From: Mycobacterium sp. IS-1742
GTDB taxonomy: Bacteria > Actinomycetota > Actinomycetes > Mycobacteriales > Mycobacteriaceae
Direction of reading: 5' to 3'
Assembly: GCF_001500125.1 (NCBI RefSeq)
Contig: NZ_LQIV01000007.1
Span: forward strand, 1-64,000
Length of the DNA: 64,000 nucleotides
The translations under genes and the position numbers were made by a program. Shown piece after piece: positions 40,121 through 47,113 of this stretch. The stretch's first letter is position 1; every line of letters starts with the position of its first letter. The notes below the pieces were generated by a model. It was not told the origin of the DNA, did no database searches, and saw nothing but the letters and a program-made list of their open reading frames with translations.

Positions 40121-41704
40121 TCACCGCTGCGTGGATTCACCACCCGAGGGGCCTGTCGGCTCGTCGTCCACCGCGTCCGACGACGCCGGTTCCAGCGCGA
40201 CGCTCCACGACCGCCGGTGCGGGGTACGTGCCTGCTGCTGGCCGGCGGACGGCCGCAGCGCCACCACGTTGCCGATCGCCCGGCGAAGCCCTGGGGGTCC
40301 CTCGACGCGCAGGATCTCGCCGATGCGGCCGGCGCGGTAGCGCAGCGGCGAGCCGAGCAACTCACCCATCACCACACCCGCCCCGATCGCCAGCGCGATG
40401 GCCGCGGCGCCCAACGCCTGCGCGATACCGCCCGGGATGTTGCGGTCGACGGCGAAGAAGAACACCGCACGGAACACCGCCAGGCCCGGCAGCATCGGGG
40501 TGATGCCCGCGGTCGCGGTGACCAGCGCGGGAGCCTGTCGGCGAATCGAGATCAGCGTGGCGAGCAGACCGACACCGACCGCCGCGGTACCGGTGGCGAC
40601 CACCCCACCGATCCCGGCCGCACTCAAACCGATCAGCACCGACTCGGCCAGCGCCGCCGCGATGCCCGCGGTGACCACTGAGCGGAACCGCGCATAACTG
40701 GCGATTGTCAGGCATGCCCCGGCGATCGCGGCGCCGACCACCGCGAGCAGGATCGGCACCGGCCGGGTGGGCATCACGAACGATTCGGTGGCGTCGACGT
40801 GGAGCTCGATCTGGATGCCGGCGAGCGCCGCGACCTGCAGCCCGGCCAGGATCCCGACGACGATGCCCGCGGTGAGGAACAGCACGTCGCCGAGCCGCGC
40901 GACCGCGGTGACCATGTATCCGGTCAACGCGTCCTGCACCGAACCCACCAGCGTCAGACCCGCCAGCAGCATCACGATCCCGGTCGCCACCAGGGCGGTC
41001 GGTCCCACCCCGGCGTACAGATAGGCCGCGACCGCGATCATCGTCGCGATGAACGCGCCGGCGGCCTGCTGGAAGAAGAACGGTGTGCCCCATCGGTTGA
41101 GCACCCGGCCGACGCGATCGATCAGCGCCGACGAGACGGCGGCCAGGATCCACGTCAACCAGCTGCCGCCGAGCAGCATCGCGATGCCCAGCGCGAACCC
41201 GGCCCACCCCGCGGTGGCGACCCAGCGGGGGTACGGATGGGGCCGTTCGGTCAACACGTCCATCGCCTCGTGGGCGTCGTCGACCGACACACCGCCCGAG
41301 GTGATCCGCCGCACCAGCGAGTCGAGTTCGGCGAGCCGCGAGTAATCGGTCGAGCGCGCGTGCACCGACCGCACGATCGTCACCGGCGGGCTGTCGGCCG
41401 TGGGCAGCGCCGAGACGAAGATGGTGGTGACGAAGACGTCGACGACGCAGTCGGTGAGCTGGTACGCCTGCGCCACGTCCTGAGCGGTGGCGACGACGTC
41501 GGCGGTACCCGACCCGGAGGACAGCATCACCTCGGCGAGGCGGACGGTCAGGTCGAGGACCTTGCGGGTGTGCCGCTCGCTCAGCCCACCGGACGCCTGC
41601 CTGCGCTGGCCGGCGCCGGACGCCGGGTCGCGTCGGCCACGCAGGGCCAGGTGCAGTGCGCGCCGACGCCGGGCCGGCCGGTCAGATCGATCGGGCTCCA
41701 CCAC
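40121..41704 (-). CDS. thrE: ThrE-family threonine/serine exporter
   Basis: 527 aa. A cytoplasmic N-terminal DUF1212 region (LSERHTRKVLDLTVRLAEVMLSSG, in parts) with the SSGSGTADV hydrolase-like loop, followed by about ten membrane helices (ThrE/DUF3815). Expected to export threonine and serine by proton motive force, as in Corynebacterium. Start GTG at 41704 or the adjacent GTG at 41701; TATCGT at 41714-41709 favours a leaderless mRNA from 41701. The C-terminal 45 residues are polar and disordered. Confidence 0.82.
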   Translation of the reverse strand: MVEPDRSDRPARRRRALHLALRGRRDPASGAGQRRQASGGLSERHTRKVLDLTVRLAEVMLSSGSGTADVVATAQDVAQAYQLTDCVVDVFVTTIFVSALPTADSPPVTIVRSVHARSTDYSRLAELDSLVRRITSGGVSVDDAHEAMDVLTERPHPYPRWVATAGWAGFALGIAMLLGGSWLTWILAAVSSALIDRVGRVLNRWGTPFFFQQAAGAFIATMIAVAAYLYAGVGPTALVATGIVMLLAGLTLVGSVQDALTGYMVTAVARLGDVLFLTAGIVVGILAGLQVAALAGIQIELHVDATESFVMPTRPVPILLAVVGAAIAGACLTIASYARFRSVVTAGIAAALAESVLIGLSAAGIGGVVATGTAAVGVGLLATLISIRRQAPALVTATAGITPMLPGLAVFRAVFFFAVDRNIPGGIAQALGAAAIALAIGAGVVMGELLGSPLRYRAGRIGEILRVEGPPGLRRAIGNVVALRPSAGQQQARTPHRRSWSVALEPASSDAVDDEPTGPSGGESTQR

Positions 41705-41744
41705 GACGACGATACTGATGCCGCGGAATCAGCTCAGGTGCAGG

Positions 41745-42233
41745 CTATTTCGAGGTCACGCGGTCCTGGTGCCCGCGCTTGTGCTCCTGGTCGAGGTAGT
41801 CACCCGCCATCGACGCCACGTGCTCGGGCAGCGCGCCGGTGGCGACGTCGGCCAGGCTGGTCTGCTCGAGCACCGAACGCATGCTCGCCCGCAGCGCGCG
41901 CCACACGTCGGTCAGCGCGGCGGTCGGCCCGGAGTACGGCAGGTCGCCGAGCCCGATGTCACGCACGCTGGCCAGCGGGCCGTCGATGCAGCGCAGCACG
42001 TCGGCGATGCTGATGTCGGCGGCCGGCCGGGCCAGTTCGTACCCGCCGTCGCGGCCACGTTGGCTGCGCACCAACCGGTCGGTGCGCAGATCGGAGAGGA
42101 TGTCGACGAGGAACTGCGCCGGGATCCCCTGCGCTTTCGCCAGGTCGTCGGTCTTGACCAGCACACCGTCGTCGACGGTGGCCAGTTGAACCATGGCCCG
42201 GACGGCGTACTCCGCCTTGGCCGACATCCGCAT
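41745..42233 (-). CDS. Rrf2-family regulator (Rv1287-like, CymR-type)
   Basis: 162-aa winged-helix protein: [18 protein letters not shown], the recognition helix in [19 protein letters not shown] and the wing [13 protein letters not shown]. Only one Cys is present (VLRCIDG), so it lacks the three-Cys Fe-S site of IscR/NsrR and is closer in type to CymR, which controls cysteine metabolism in Firmicutes. Rv1287 of M. tuberculosis sits beside cysDN in the same way. A TAGCCT box 6 nt before ATG predicts a leaderless mRNA. A role in the cys genes here is inference. Confidence 0.85.
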   Translation of the reverse strand: MRMSAKAEYAVRAMVQLATVDDGVLVKTDDLAKAQGIPAQFLVDILSDLRTDRLVRSQRGRDGGYELARPAADISIADVLRCIDGPLASVRDIGLGDLPYSGPTAALTDVWRALRASMRSVLEQTSLADVATGALPEHVASMAGDYLDQEHKRGHQDRVTSK

Positions 42234-42239
42234 GGTCCC

Positions 42240-42245
42240 AGGCTA
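42240..42245 (-). promoter_or_regulatory. -10 box for a leaderless Rrf2-regulator mRNA
   Basis: Reverse strand TAGCCT, then GGGACC (6 nt), then ATG at 42233. No SD. No convincing -35. Confidence 0.5.
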
Positions 42246-42303
42246 GTCGGGTGACGATCCAGCGGTGACGGAGGAGCCGCGATGAGGAGCCCGACAGTCA
42301 GGT

Positions 42304-42903
42304 CTAGTCGGGGATGTCCTGCGAGCTGGGCACCACCACCGCGAACAGGTCCGCGATCGCCGCGAGGCTGGCCGTCTGCATCGCGGCGGCGGGCACGGTG
42401 TCATCGCTGCCGAGCCCCGGCAGCGCGCGCGTCGCGGTCGCCGACGCCACCACGGTCGGCGCGTAGCCGAGGTTGAAGGCGCCGCGCGCGGTGGAGTTGA
42501 CGCACATGTGCGTCATGAAGCCGGCGAGCACCAGGTTCGACGCGCCGACGGCCTTGAGCCGGTCGTCGAGGTCGGTCTGCACGAACGAGTTCGGGTAGTT
42601 CTTGACCACGACGGGCTCACCCTCGCGCGGCGCGACGATCGGCACGATCGCCCCGCTCTCCCCCTCGATGTCGTAGAGCCCGTCCGAGCCGTCCGAGTGC
42701 TGGATGTGGATGACCGGGATGCCGGCGGACCGCGCCCGGTCGAGCAGGGACGCCGCCTCCTCCAACGCTGCCTGCACGCCCTCGAGTTCCATCACACCGC
42801 GGGTGTAGGTGTTCTGGCAGTCGATGAGGACCAGGGCGGACTCGGAGAGGTTGACGGGCTGCTGGGGCAGGTCGGCCAGCACGCGCAGGGTTGGATTCGA
42901 CAC
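42304..42903 (-). CDS. Isochorismatase-family cysteine hydrolase
   Basis: 199 aa. The catalytic triad residues are visible: Asp in LVLIDCQNTY, Lys in VVKNYPNSF, Cys in GFMTHMCVNSTAR. Nicotinamidase-like amide hydrolase of unknown substrate. GTG start at 42903 (VSNPTLRVLAD); the longer open frame lies inside cysQ. It ends the cysD-cysNC-cysQ series, 14 bp after cysQ, so may be co-transcribed with sulfur genes. Confidence 0.87.
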   Translation of the reverse strand: MSNPTLRVLADLPQQPVNLSESALVLIDCQNTYTRGVMELEGVQAALEEAASLLDRARSAGIPVIHIQHSDGSDGLYDIEGESGAIVPIVAPREGEPVVVKNYPNSFVQTDLDDRLKAVGASNLVLAGFMTHMCVNSTARGAFNLGYAPTVVASATATRALPGLGSDDTVPAAAMQTASLAAIADLFAVVVPSSQDIPD

Positions 42904-42917
42904 GCCGTCGAGCCTAC

Positions 42918-43646
42918 TCAGCGGGTGACGGCAAGCACCGCCTCGGCCAGTTCCGGCCGGCACACCACCAGATCGGGCAACGTGGGGTCCTCGCGGTTGT
43001 AGACCAGCGGCGAGCCGTCGATGCGGGACGTGTGCAGCCCTGCGGCGCGGGCCACGGCGACCGGCGCGGCCGAATCCCATTCGTACTGCCCGCCCGCGTG
43101 GACGTAGACGTCCGACAACCCCTGCATGATCGAGGCGACTTTGGCTCCCGCCGAGCCCATTTCGACCAGCGTGCCGCCGAGCGCGTCGCGCACCGCGAGC
43201 GCGAGGGCCGGCGGGCGGGTGCGCGACACCACGATCCGCGGCGGCCCGTCGAGCGGCCTCGGGGCGGCGACGTCCGGCGTCGCCAGCGTGGTGTTCTGCG
43301 CGGGCAGCGCGACGGCCCCGGCCACCACCTCGCCGGACTGCCACAGCGCCACGTGGACCGCCCAGTCGACGCGGTCGAGTTCGGAGAACTCCCTGGTCCC
43401 GTCGAGCGGGTCGACGATCCACACCCGCTGTGACCGCAGGCGTACCGGATCGTCGGCGCCCTCCTCCGACAGGACCGCGTCTCCGGGGCGCTGTTCACCG
43501 AGCTCGGCCATCAGGAAGTCGTGAGACCGCTTGTCGCCGGCGGCTTTCCGTTCCTCGGGGGTGGCGTCGGCGAACTCCGCGCGGACATCGAGCAGCAGGT
43601 CGCCGGCCCGGGTGGCCAGCCGGGCGGCCAGCTCGTGATCGTTCAC
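42918..43646 (-). CDS. cysQ: 3'-phosphoadenosine 5'-phosphate phosphatase CysQ
   Basis: 242-aa inositol-monophosphatase-fold enzyme that removes PAP, the by-product of PAPS use. Metal-site motifs: SEEGADD, WIVDPLDGTREF (about 78-89) and the C-terminal EWDSAAPVAVARAAG. GTG at 43646 overlaps the cysNC stop by 4 nt. In M. tuberculosis cysQ is elsewhere (Rv2131c); here it is coupled to the PAPS-making operon. Some family members also hydrolyse inositol or fructose-bisphosphate esters. Confidence 0.9.
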   Translation of the reverse strand: MNDHELAARLATRAGDLLLDVRAEFADATPEERKAAGDKRSHDFLMAELGEQRPGDAVLSEEGADDPVRLRSQRVWIVDPLDGTREFSELDRVDWAVHVALWQSGEVVAGAVALPAQNTTLATPDVAAPRPLDGPPRIVVSRTRPPALALAVRDALGGTLVEMGSAGAKVASIMQGLSDVYVHAGGQYEWDSAAPVAVARAAGLHTSRIDGSPLVYNREDPTLPDLVVCRPELAEAVLAVTR

Positions 43647-45493
43647 CGGGCGCCGTCCAGCATGTCGATGACCTGCTGGGCCAGATCGTCGACGTCGCGG
43701 TCGGGGGTCAACCGCAGATCCGGTGTCTTCGGCCGTTGGTACGGGCTGTCGATGCCGGTGAAGTGGGTGATCTCCCCCGCGCGCGCCTTGGCGTAGAGGC
43801 CCTTGGGATCCCGCCGCTCGCAGTCCTCCAGCGGGGTGTCGCAGAACACCTCGAAGAAGTCGTAGCCCTGGTCGACGTGGACGGCACGGGCCAGTTCGCG
43901 GTGCTCGACCAGCGGGCTGATCGCCGGCACCAGGACCGTCAGGCCGGAATCGGCCATCAGGGTCGCGATGTGGGCGAGGCGCCGCAGGTTCTCCGCGCGG
44001 TCCGCCATCGAGAACCCGAGGTCGGCGTTCAGCCCGTGCCGCAGGTTGTCGCCGTCGAGAACATATGCGGGACAACCTCGTTCGAGGAGCTTCTGCTCGA
44101 CCCGCATCGCCACCGACGACTTCCCCGAGCCGGACAGGCCGGTGAACCACACGGTGCGGCCCTTCGACAGCCGGTCTTTGGCGCTGACCAGCGACTGGTG
44201 CCGCACGGTGTTCGGGGTGGCGGCGCGGTTCGCGACGGGGGTGGTGTCGCGGACCATGCCCGCCGCCACGGTGCCGTTGGTGTCCGGGTCGATCAGGATG
44301 AACGAGCCGGTGGCGGCGTTGCGAGAGTACTCGTCGAGCAGCAGCGGTTGCTGGGTGCGCAGCGTGACCCGGCCGAGTTCGTTCAGTTTGAGCGCGGTCG
44401 CCGACTTGTCGCGGTGCAGCGTGTTGACGTCGAGGCGGTAGTCCAGCGCCGCGACGCGGGCGCGGGTCACCCGGGTGGTGTGCTTGATCAGGTACTCGCG
44501 GCCCGGTTCCAGTGCCGACGCGTCGGCCATCCAGCAGACGGTGGCGTCGAATTCATTCGAGACGTGGGGCTGATTGTTGACGCGGGCGATCACGTCGCCG
44601 CGCGAGACGTCGATGTCGTCGGCCAGGCTGACCGACACCGCCATCGGCGGGAACGCCTCGGTGACCGGGCCGGTCGGCGAGTCGATCGCGGTGATGCTGC
44701 TGCTCTTACCGCTGGGCAGCACGACGATCTCGTCCCCGACGCGCATCACGCCGCTGGCGACGGTGCCGGCGTAGCTGCGGTGGTCGGCGTGATCGCGGGT
44801 CTGCGGGCGGATCACGTACTGCACCGGGAAGCGCACATCGGTCAGGTTGCGGTCGCCGGCGATGTAGACCTCTTCGAGGTGGCTCAGCAGCGCGGGTCCG
44901 TCGTACCACGGGGCCTTGTCCGATTTGGTGACGACGTTGTCGCCCAGCAGCGCAGACATCGGGATCGTGGTGACGTCGTGGATGTCCAGACGAGCGGCGA
45001 ACGCATGGAACTCGTCGCGGATGTCGTTGAACTTCTCCTGGTTCCAGTCGATCAGGTCCATCTTGTTGACCGCGAGCACGATGTGCTGCACGCCGAGCAG
45101 CGACGCGAGGAACGCGTGCCTGCGCGACTGCTCGAGCAGTCCGTGGCGGGCGTCGACGAGCACGATCGCCAGCTGCGCGGTCGAGGTGCCGGTGACCATG
45201 TTGCGGGTGTACTGCAGGTGCCCGGGGGTGTCGGCGATGATGAACTTCCGCTTGGCCGTGGCGAAGTAGCGGTACGCGACGTCGATCGTGATGCCCTGTT
45301 CCCGCTCGGAGCGGAGCCCGTCGGTGACCAGGGCGAGGTCGGTGTAGTCGTTACCGCGCTCCTTGGAGGTGCGCTCCACGGCGGCGAGCTGGTCCTCCAT
45401 GACGGCTTTGGAGTCGTAGAGCAGCCGGCCGATCAGCGTCGACTTGCCGTCGTCGACCGAGCCCGCGGTGGCGATGCGCAGCAGCGTGGTCAT
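43643..45493 (-). CDS. cysNC: Sulfate adenylyltransferase GTPase subunit fused to APS kinase (CysNC)
   Basis: 616 aa. N-terminal CysN GTPase (about 1-430): GSVDDGKSTLIGRLLYDSK, DTPGHLQYTRNM and NKMDL. C-terminal CysC kinase (from about 440): FTGLSGSGKSSVAMRVE and the DGDNLRHGLNADLGFS substrate loop. With CysD it turns sulfate and ATP into APS, then PAPS. The start is 1 bp from the cysD stop; the end overlaps cysQ. Confidence 0.96.
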   Translation of the reverse strand: MTTLLRIATAGSVDDGKSTLIGRLLYDSKAVMEDQLAAVERTSKERGNDYTDLALVTDGLRSEREQGITIDVAYRYFATAKRKFIIADTPGHLQYTRNMVTGTSTAQLAIVLVDARHGLLEQSRRHAFLASLLGVQHIVLAVNKMDLIDWNQEKFNDIRDEFHAFAARLDIHDVTTIPMSALLGDNVVTKSDKAPWYDGPALLSHLEEVYIAGDRNLTDVRFPVQYVIRPQTRDHADHRSYAGTVASGVMRVGDEIVVLPSGKSSSITAIDSPTGPVTEAFPPMAVSVSLADDIDVSRGDVIARVNNQPHVSNEFDATVCWMADASALEPGREYLIKHTTRVTRARVAALDYRLDVNTLHRDKSATALKLNELGRVTLRTQQPLLLDEYSRNAATGSFILIDPDTNGTVAAGMVRDTTPVANRAATPNTVRHQSLVSAKDRLSKGRTVWFTGLSGSGKSSVAMRVEQKLLERGCPAYVLDGDNLRHGLNADLGFSMADRAENLRRLAHIATLMADSGLTVLVPAISPLVEHRELARAVHVDQGYDFFEVFCDTPLEDCERRDPKGLYAKARAGEITHFTGIDSPYQRPKTPDLRLTPDRDVDDLAQQVIDMLDGAR

Positions 45494-45494
45494 G

Positions 45495-46424
45495 TCAGAA
45501 GTAGCCTTCCCGCTTGCGGTCTTCCATCCCGGCCTCGGAGATGCGGTCGTCGGCGCGCGTCGCGCCGCGTTCGGTCAGCCGCGACACCGCGGTCTCGGCG
45601 ATGATGTCCTCGACCGACGACGCGGTGGACTCGACACAACCGGTGCAGGTGACGTCGCCGACGGTGCGGAACCGCACGCTGGTCTCGAACACCTCTTCGT
45701 CGTCGCGGGGCTGCATGAACGGATGGACCGCGAGCAGCATGCCGTCGCGCTGGAACACCGGACGGGTGTGGGCGTAGTAGATCCCCGGCAGCGTGATGCC
45801 CTCGGCGCCGATGTAGGCCCAGATGTCGTACTCAGTCCAGTTCGACAGCGGGAACACCCGGATGTGCTCACCCTTGCGGTGGCGGCCGTTGTAGAGGTTC
45901 CACAGCTCCGGCCGCTGGGCCTTGGGATCCCACTGGCCGAACTCGTCGCGGAAGCTGAACACCCGCTCCTTGGCGCGGGCCTTCTCCTCGTCACGGCGCG
46001 CACCGCCGAAGGCCGCGTCGAACTTGTTCTCCCGGATGGCCCGCAGCAGCGTGACGGTCTGCAGCGGGTTGCGCGACGGCCCGTTGTCGACCACGCGGCC
46101 GGCGTCGATGTCCTCCTGCACCGAGGCGACGACCAGGCGCACGCCGTTCTCGGCGACCAGGCGGTCGCGGGTCTCGATGACCTCGTCGAAGTTGTGGCCG
46201 GTGTCGACGTGCATGACCGGGAACGGCAGGCGCGCCGGGGCGAACGCCTTGATCGCCAGGTGCAGCATGACGATCGAGTCCTTGCCACCGGAGAACAGCA
46301 GCACGGGCCGCTCGAACTCGGCGGCGACCTCGCGGATGATGTGGATGGCCTCGGCCTCCAGTGAGCGCAGATGGCTCAGCTCGTACTGGCCCGGTTCCGG
46401 GGCGGCCACCTGAGCGGCTGTCAT
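45495..46424 (-). CDS. cysD: Sulfate adenylyltransferase subunit 2
   Basis: 309 aa, PP-loop ATP pyrophosphatase: LLFSGGKDSIVMLHLA (about 42-57), the AFGGARRDEEKARAKER loop and WTEYDIWAYI. Partner of CysNC. ATG at 46424 preceded by GAGGAATGCG. It has its own strong promoter with inverted repeats overlapping the -10 box and the SD, so it begins the cysD-cysNC-cysQ-hydrolase operon; sulfur-dependent control is likely. Confidence 0.96.
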   Translation of the reverse strand: MTAAQVAAPEPGQYELSHLRSLEAEAIHIIREVAAEFERPVLLFSGGKDSIVMLHLAIKAFAPARLPFPVMHVDTGHNFDEVIETRDRLVAENGVRLVVASVQEDIDAGRVVDNGPSRNPLQTVTLLRAIRENKFDAAFGGARRDEEKARAKERVFSFRDEFGQWDPKAQRPELWNLYNGRHRKGEHIRVFPLSNWTEYDIWAYIGAEGITLPGIYYAHTRPVFQRDGMLLAVHPFMQPRDDEEVFETSVRFRTVGDVTCTGCVESTASSVEDIIAETAVSRLTERGATRADDRISEAGMEDRKREGYF

Positions 46425-46426
46425 CG

Positions 46427-46471
46427 CATTCCTCGTTAAGTTGGTTGAACTTGCCAGATTTACGAGGAATG
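46427..46471 (-). promoter_or_regulatory. Nested inverted repeats over the cysD leader
   Basis: Outer arms CATTCCTCGT (46427-46436) and ACGAGGAATG (46462-46471) are perfect 10-bp inverted repeats with a 25-bp spacer; inner arms AAGTT (46438-46442) and AACTT (46448-46452) are separated by 5 bp. On the cysD strand one outer arm contains the SD and the other overlaps the -10 box, so this looks like a DNA operator at the start of the operon. Confidence 0.65.
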
Positions 46472-46497
46472 TAGCGCGGCGCGGGTGGAGGTGTCAA
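46468..46497 (-). promoter_or_regulatory. cysD promoter (TTGACA-18-TACATT)
   Basis: Reverse strand: perfect -35 TTGACA at 46497-46492, 18-nt spacer, TACATT at 46473-46468. Start expected near 46461, giving a 5' UTR of about 37 nt containing only the inner AAGTT/AACTT stem. Confidence 0.7.
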
Positions 46498-46519
46498 AGA
46501 TCGTCGAGTGTGCCGTCAG

Positions 46520-46585
46520 GGCGTCGAGTGTGCCGCCAGGTCGGAGAAACGGCCGCAATCCCGCCCTGGTTGCACAGTCAGACCG
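46520..46585 (-). repeat. 66-bp intergenic repeat, copy B
   Basis: GGCGTCGAGTGTG (46520-46532) to CACAGTCAGACC (46573-46584). On the reverse strand: GACTGTG, 7 nt, GGCGGGATTG, 23 nt, CACACTCGACGCC, the same layout as copies A and C. An extra end, TCGTCGAGTGTG (46501-46512), lies 7 nt outside. Its right end overlaps the last codons of the carbonic anhydrase gene. GTCAGGGCGTCGAGTGTG is shared exactly with copy A. Confidence 0.8.
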
Positions 46586-47069
46586 TGACCTCGGTGAGCC
46601 GGCCGGTGGCCACGTCGAAGACGAAACCGCGCAGCGATTCGTGCTTGTTGACGAACGGGCTGGCCTCGATGCGCCGCAGCGACTGTCGGACGTCTTCTTC
46701 GAGATCGCCGAAGGCCTCGGCCGCCCACTCGGGTTTGATGCCCGTCTCGTCCTGGATCGACTTCTTGAACTCGTCGTCGGTGAACGTCAGCATGCCGCAG
46801 TCGGTGTGGTGGATGAGGATGATCTCCTTCGTCCCCAGCAGCCGCTGGCTGATCGCCAGGGAGCGGATCTCGTCGTCGGTGACCACCCCGCCGGCGTTGC
46901 GGATCACGTGCGCCTCACCGTCGGCGAGACCGAGGATCCGGTAGACGTCGAGGCGGGCGTCCATGCACGCCACCACCGCGACGTGCTTACTCGGCGGCAG
47001 CGGCAGCGGACCGCTGAAGGTCTTCGCGTACTCCGCGTTGTTCTTCAGGTACTCATCGGTCACCGACAT
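46578..47069 (-). CDS. canA: Beta-carbonic anhydrase (Rv1284-like)
   Basis: Interconverts CO2 and bicarbonate. 163 aa; zinc ligands Cys and Asp in VACMDARLDV and His and Cys in HHTDCGML; NAGGVVTDD is conserved. ATG at 47069 gives the same length as Rv1284; the frame open upstream is not used. A TATCGT box lies 6 nt before ATG, so the mRNA is probably leaderless. The 3' end overlaps a dispersed repeat. Confidence 0.94.
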   Translation of the reverse strand: MSVTDEYLKNNAEYAKTFSGPLPLPPSKHVAVVACMDARLDVYRILGLADGEAHVIRNAGGVVTDDEIRSLAISQRLLGTKEIILIHHTDCGMLTFTDDEFKKSIQDETGIKPEWAAEAFGDLEEDVRQSLRRIEASPFVNKHESLRGFVFDVATGRLTEVTV

Positions 47070-47075
47070 GTCGCG

Positions 47076-47081
47076 ACGATA
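47076..47081 (-). promoter_or_regulatory. -10 box for a leaderless carbonic anhydrase mRNA
   Basis: Reverse strand TATCGT, then CGCGAC (6 nt), then ATG at 47069. No SD. A TTGACC at 47111-47106 is too far (24 nt) to be its -35. Confidence 0.5.
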
Positions 47082-47113
47082 GCAACCGGGGCGCCTCGTG
47101 GCACCGGTCAAAA

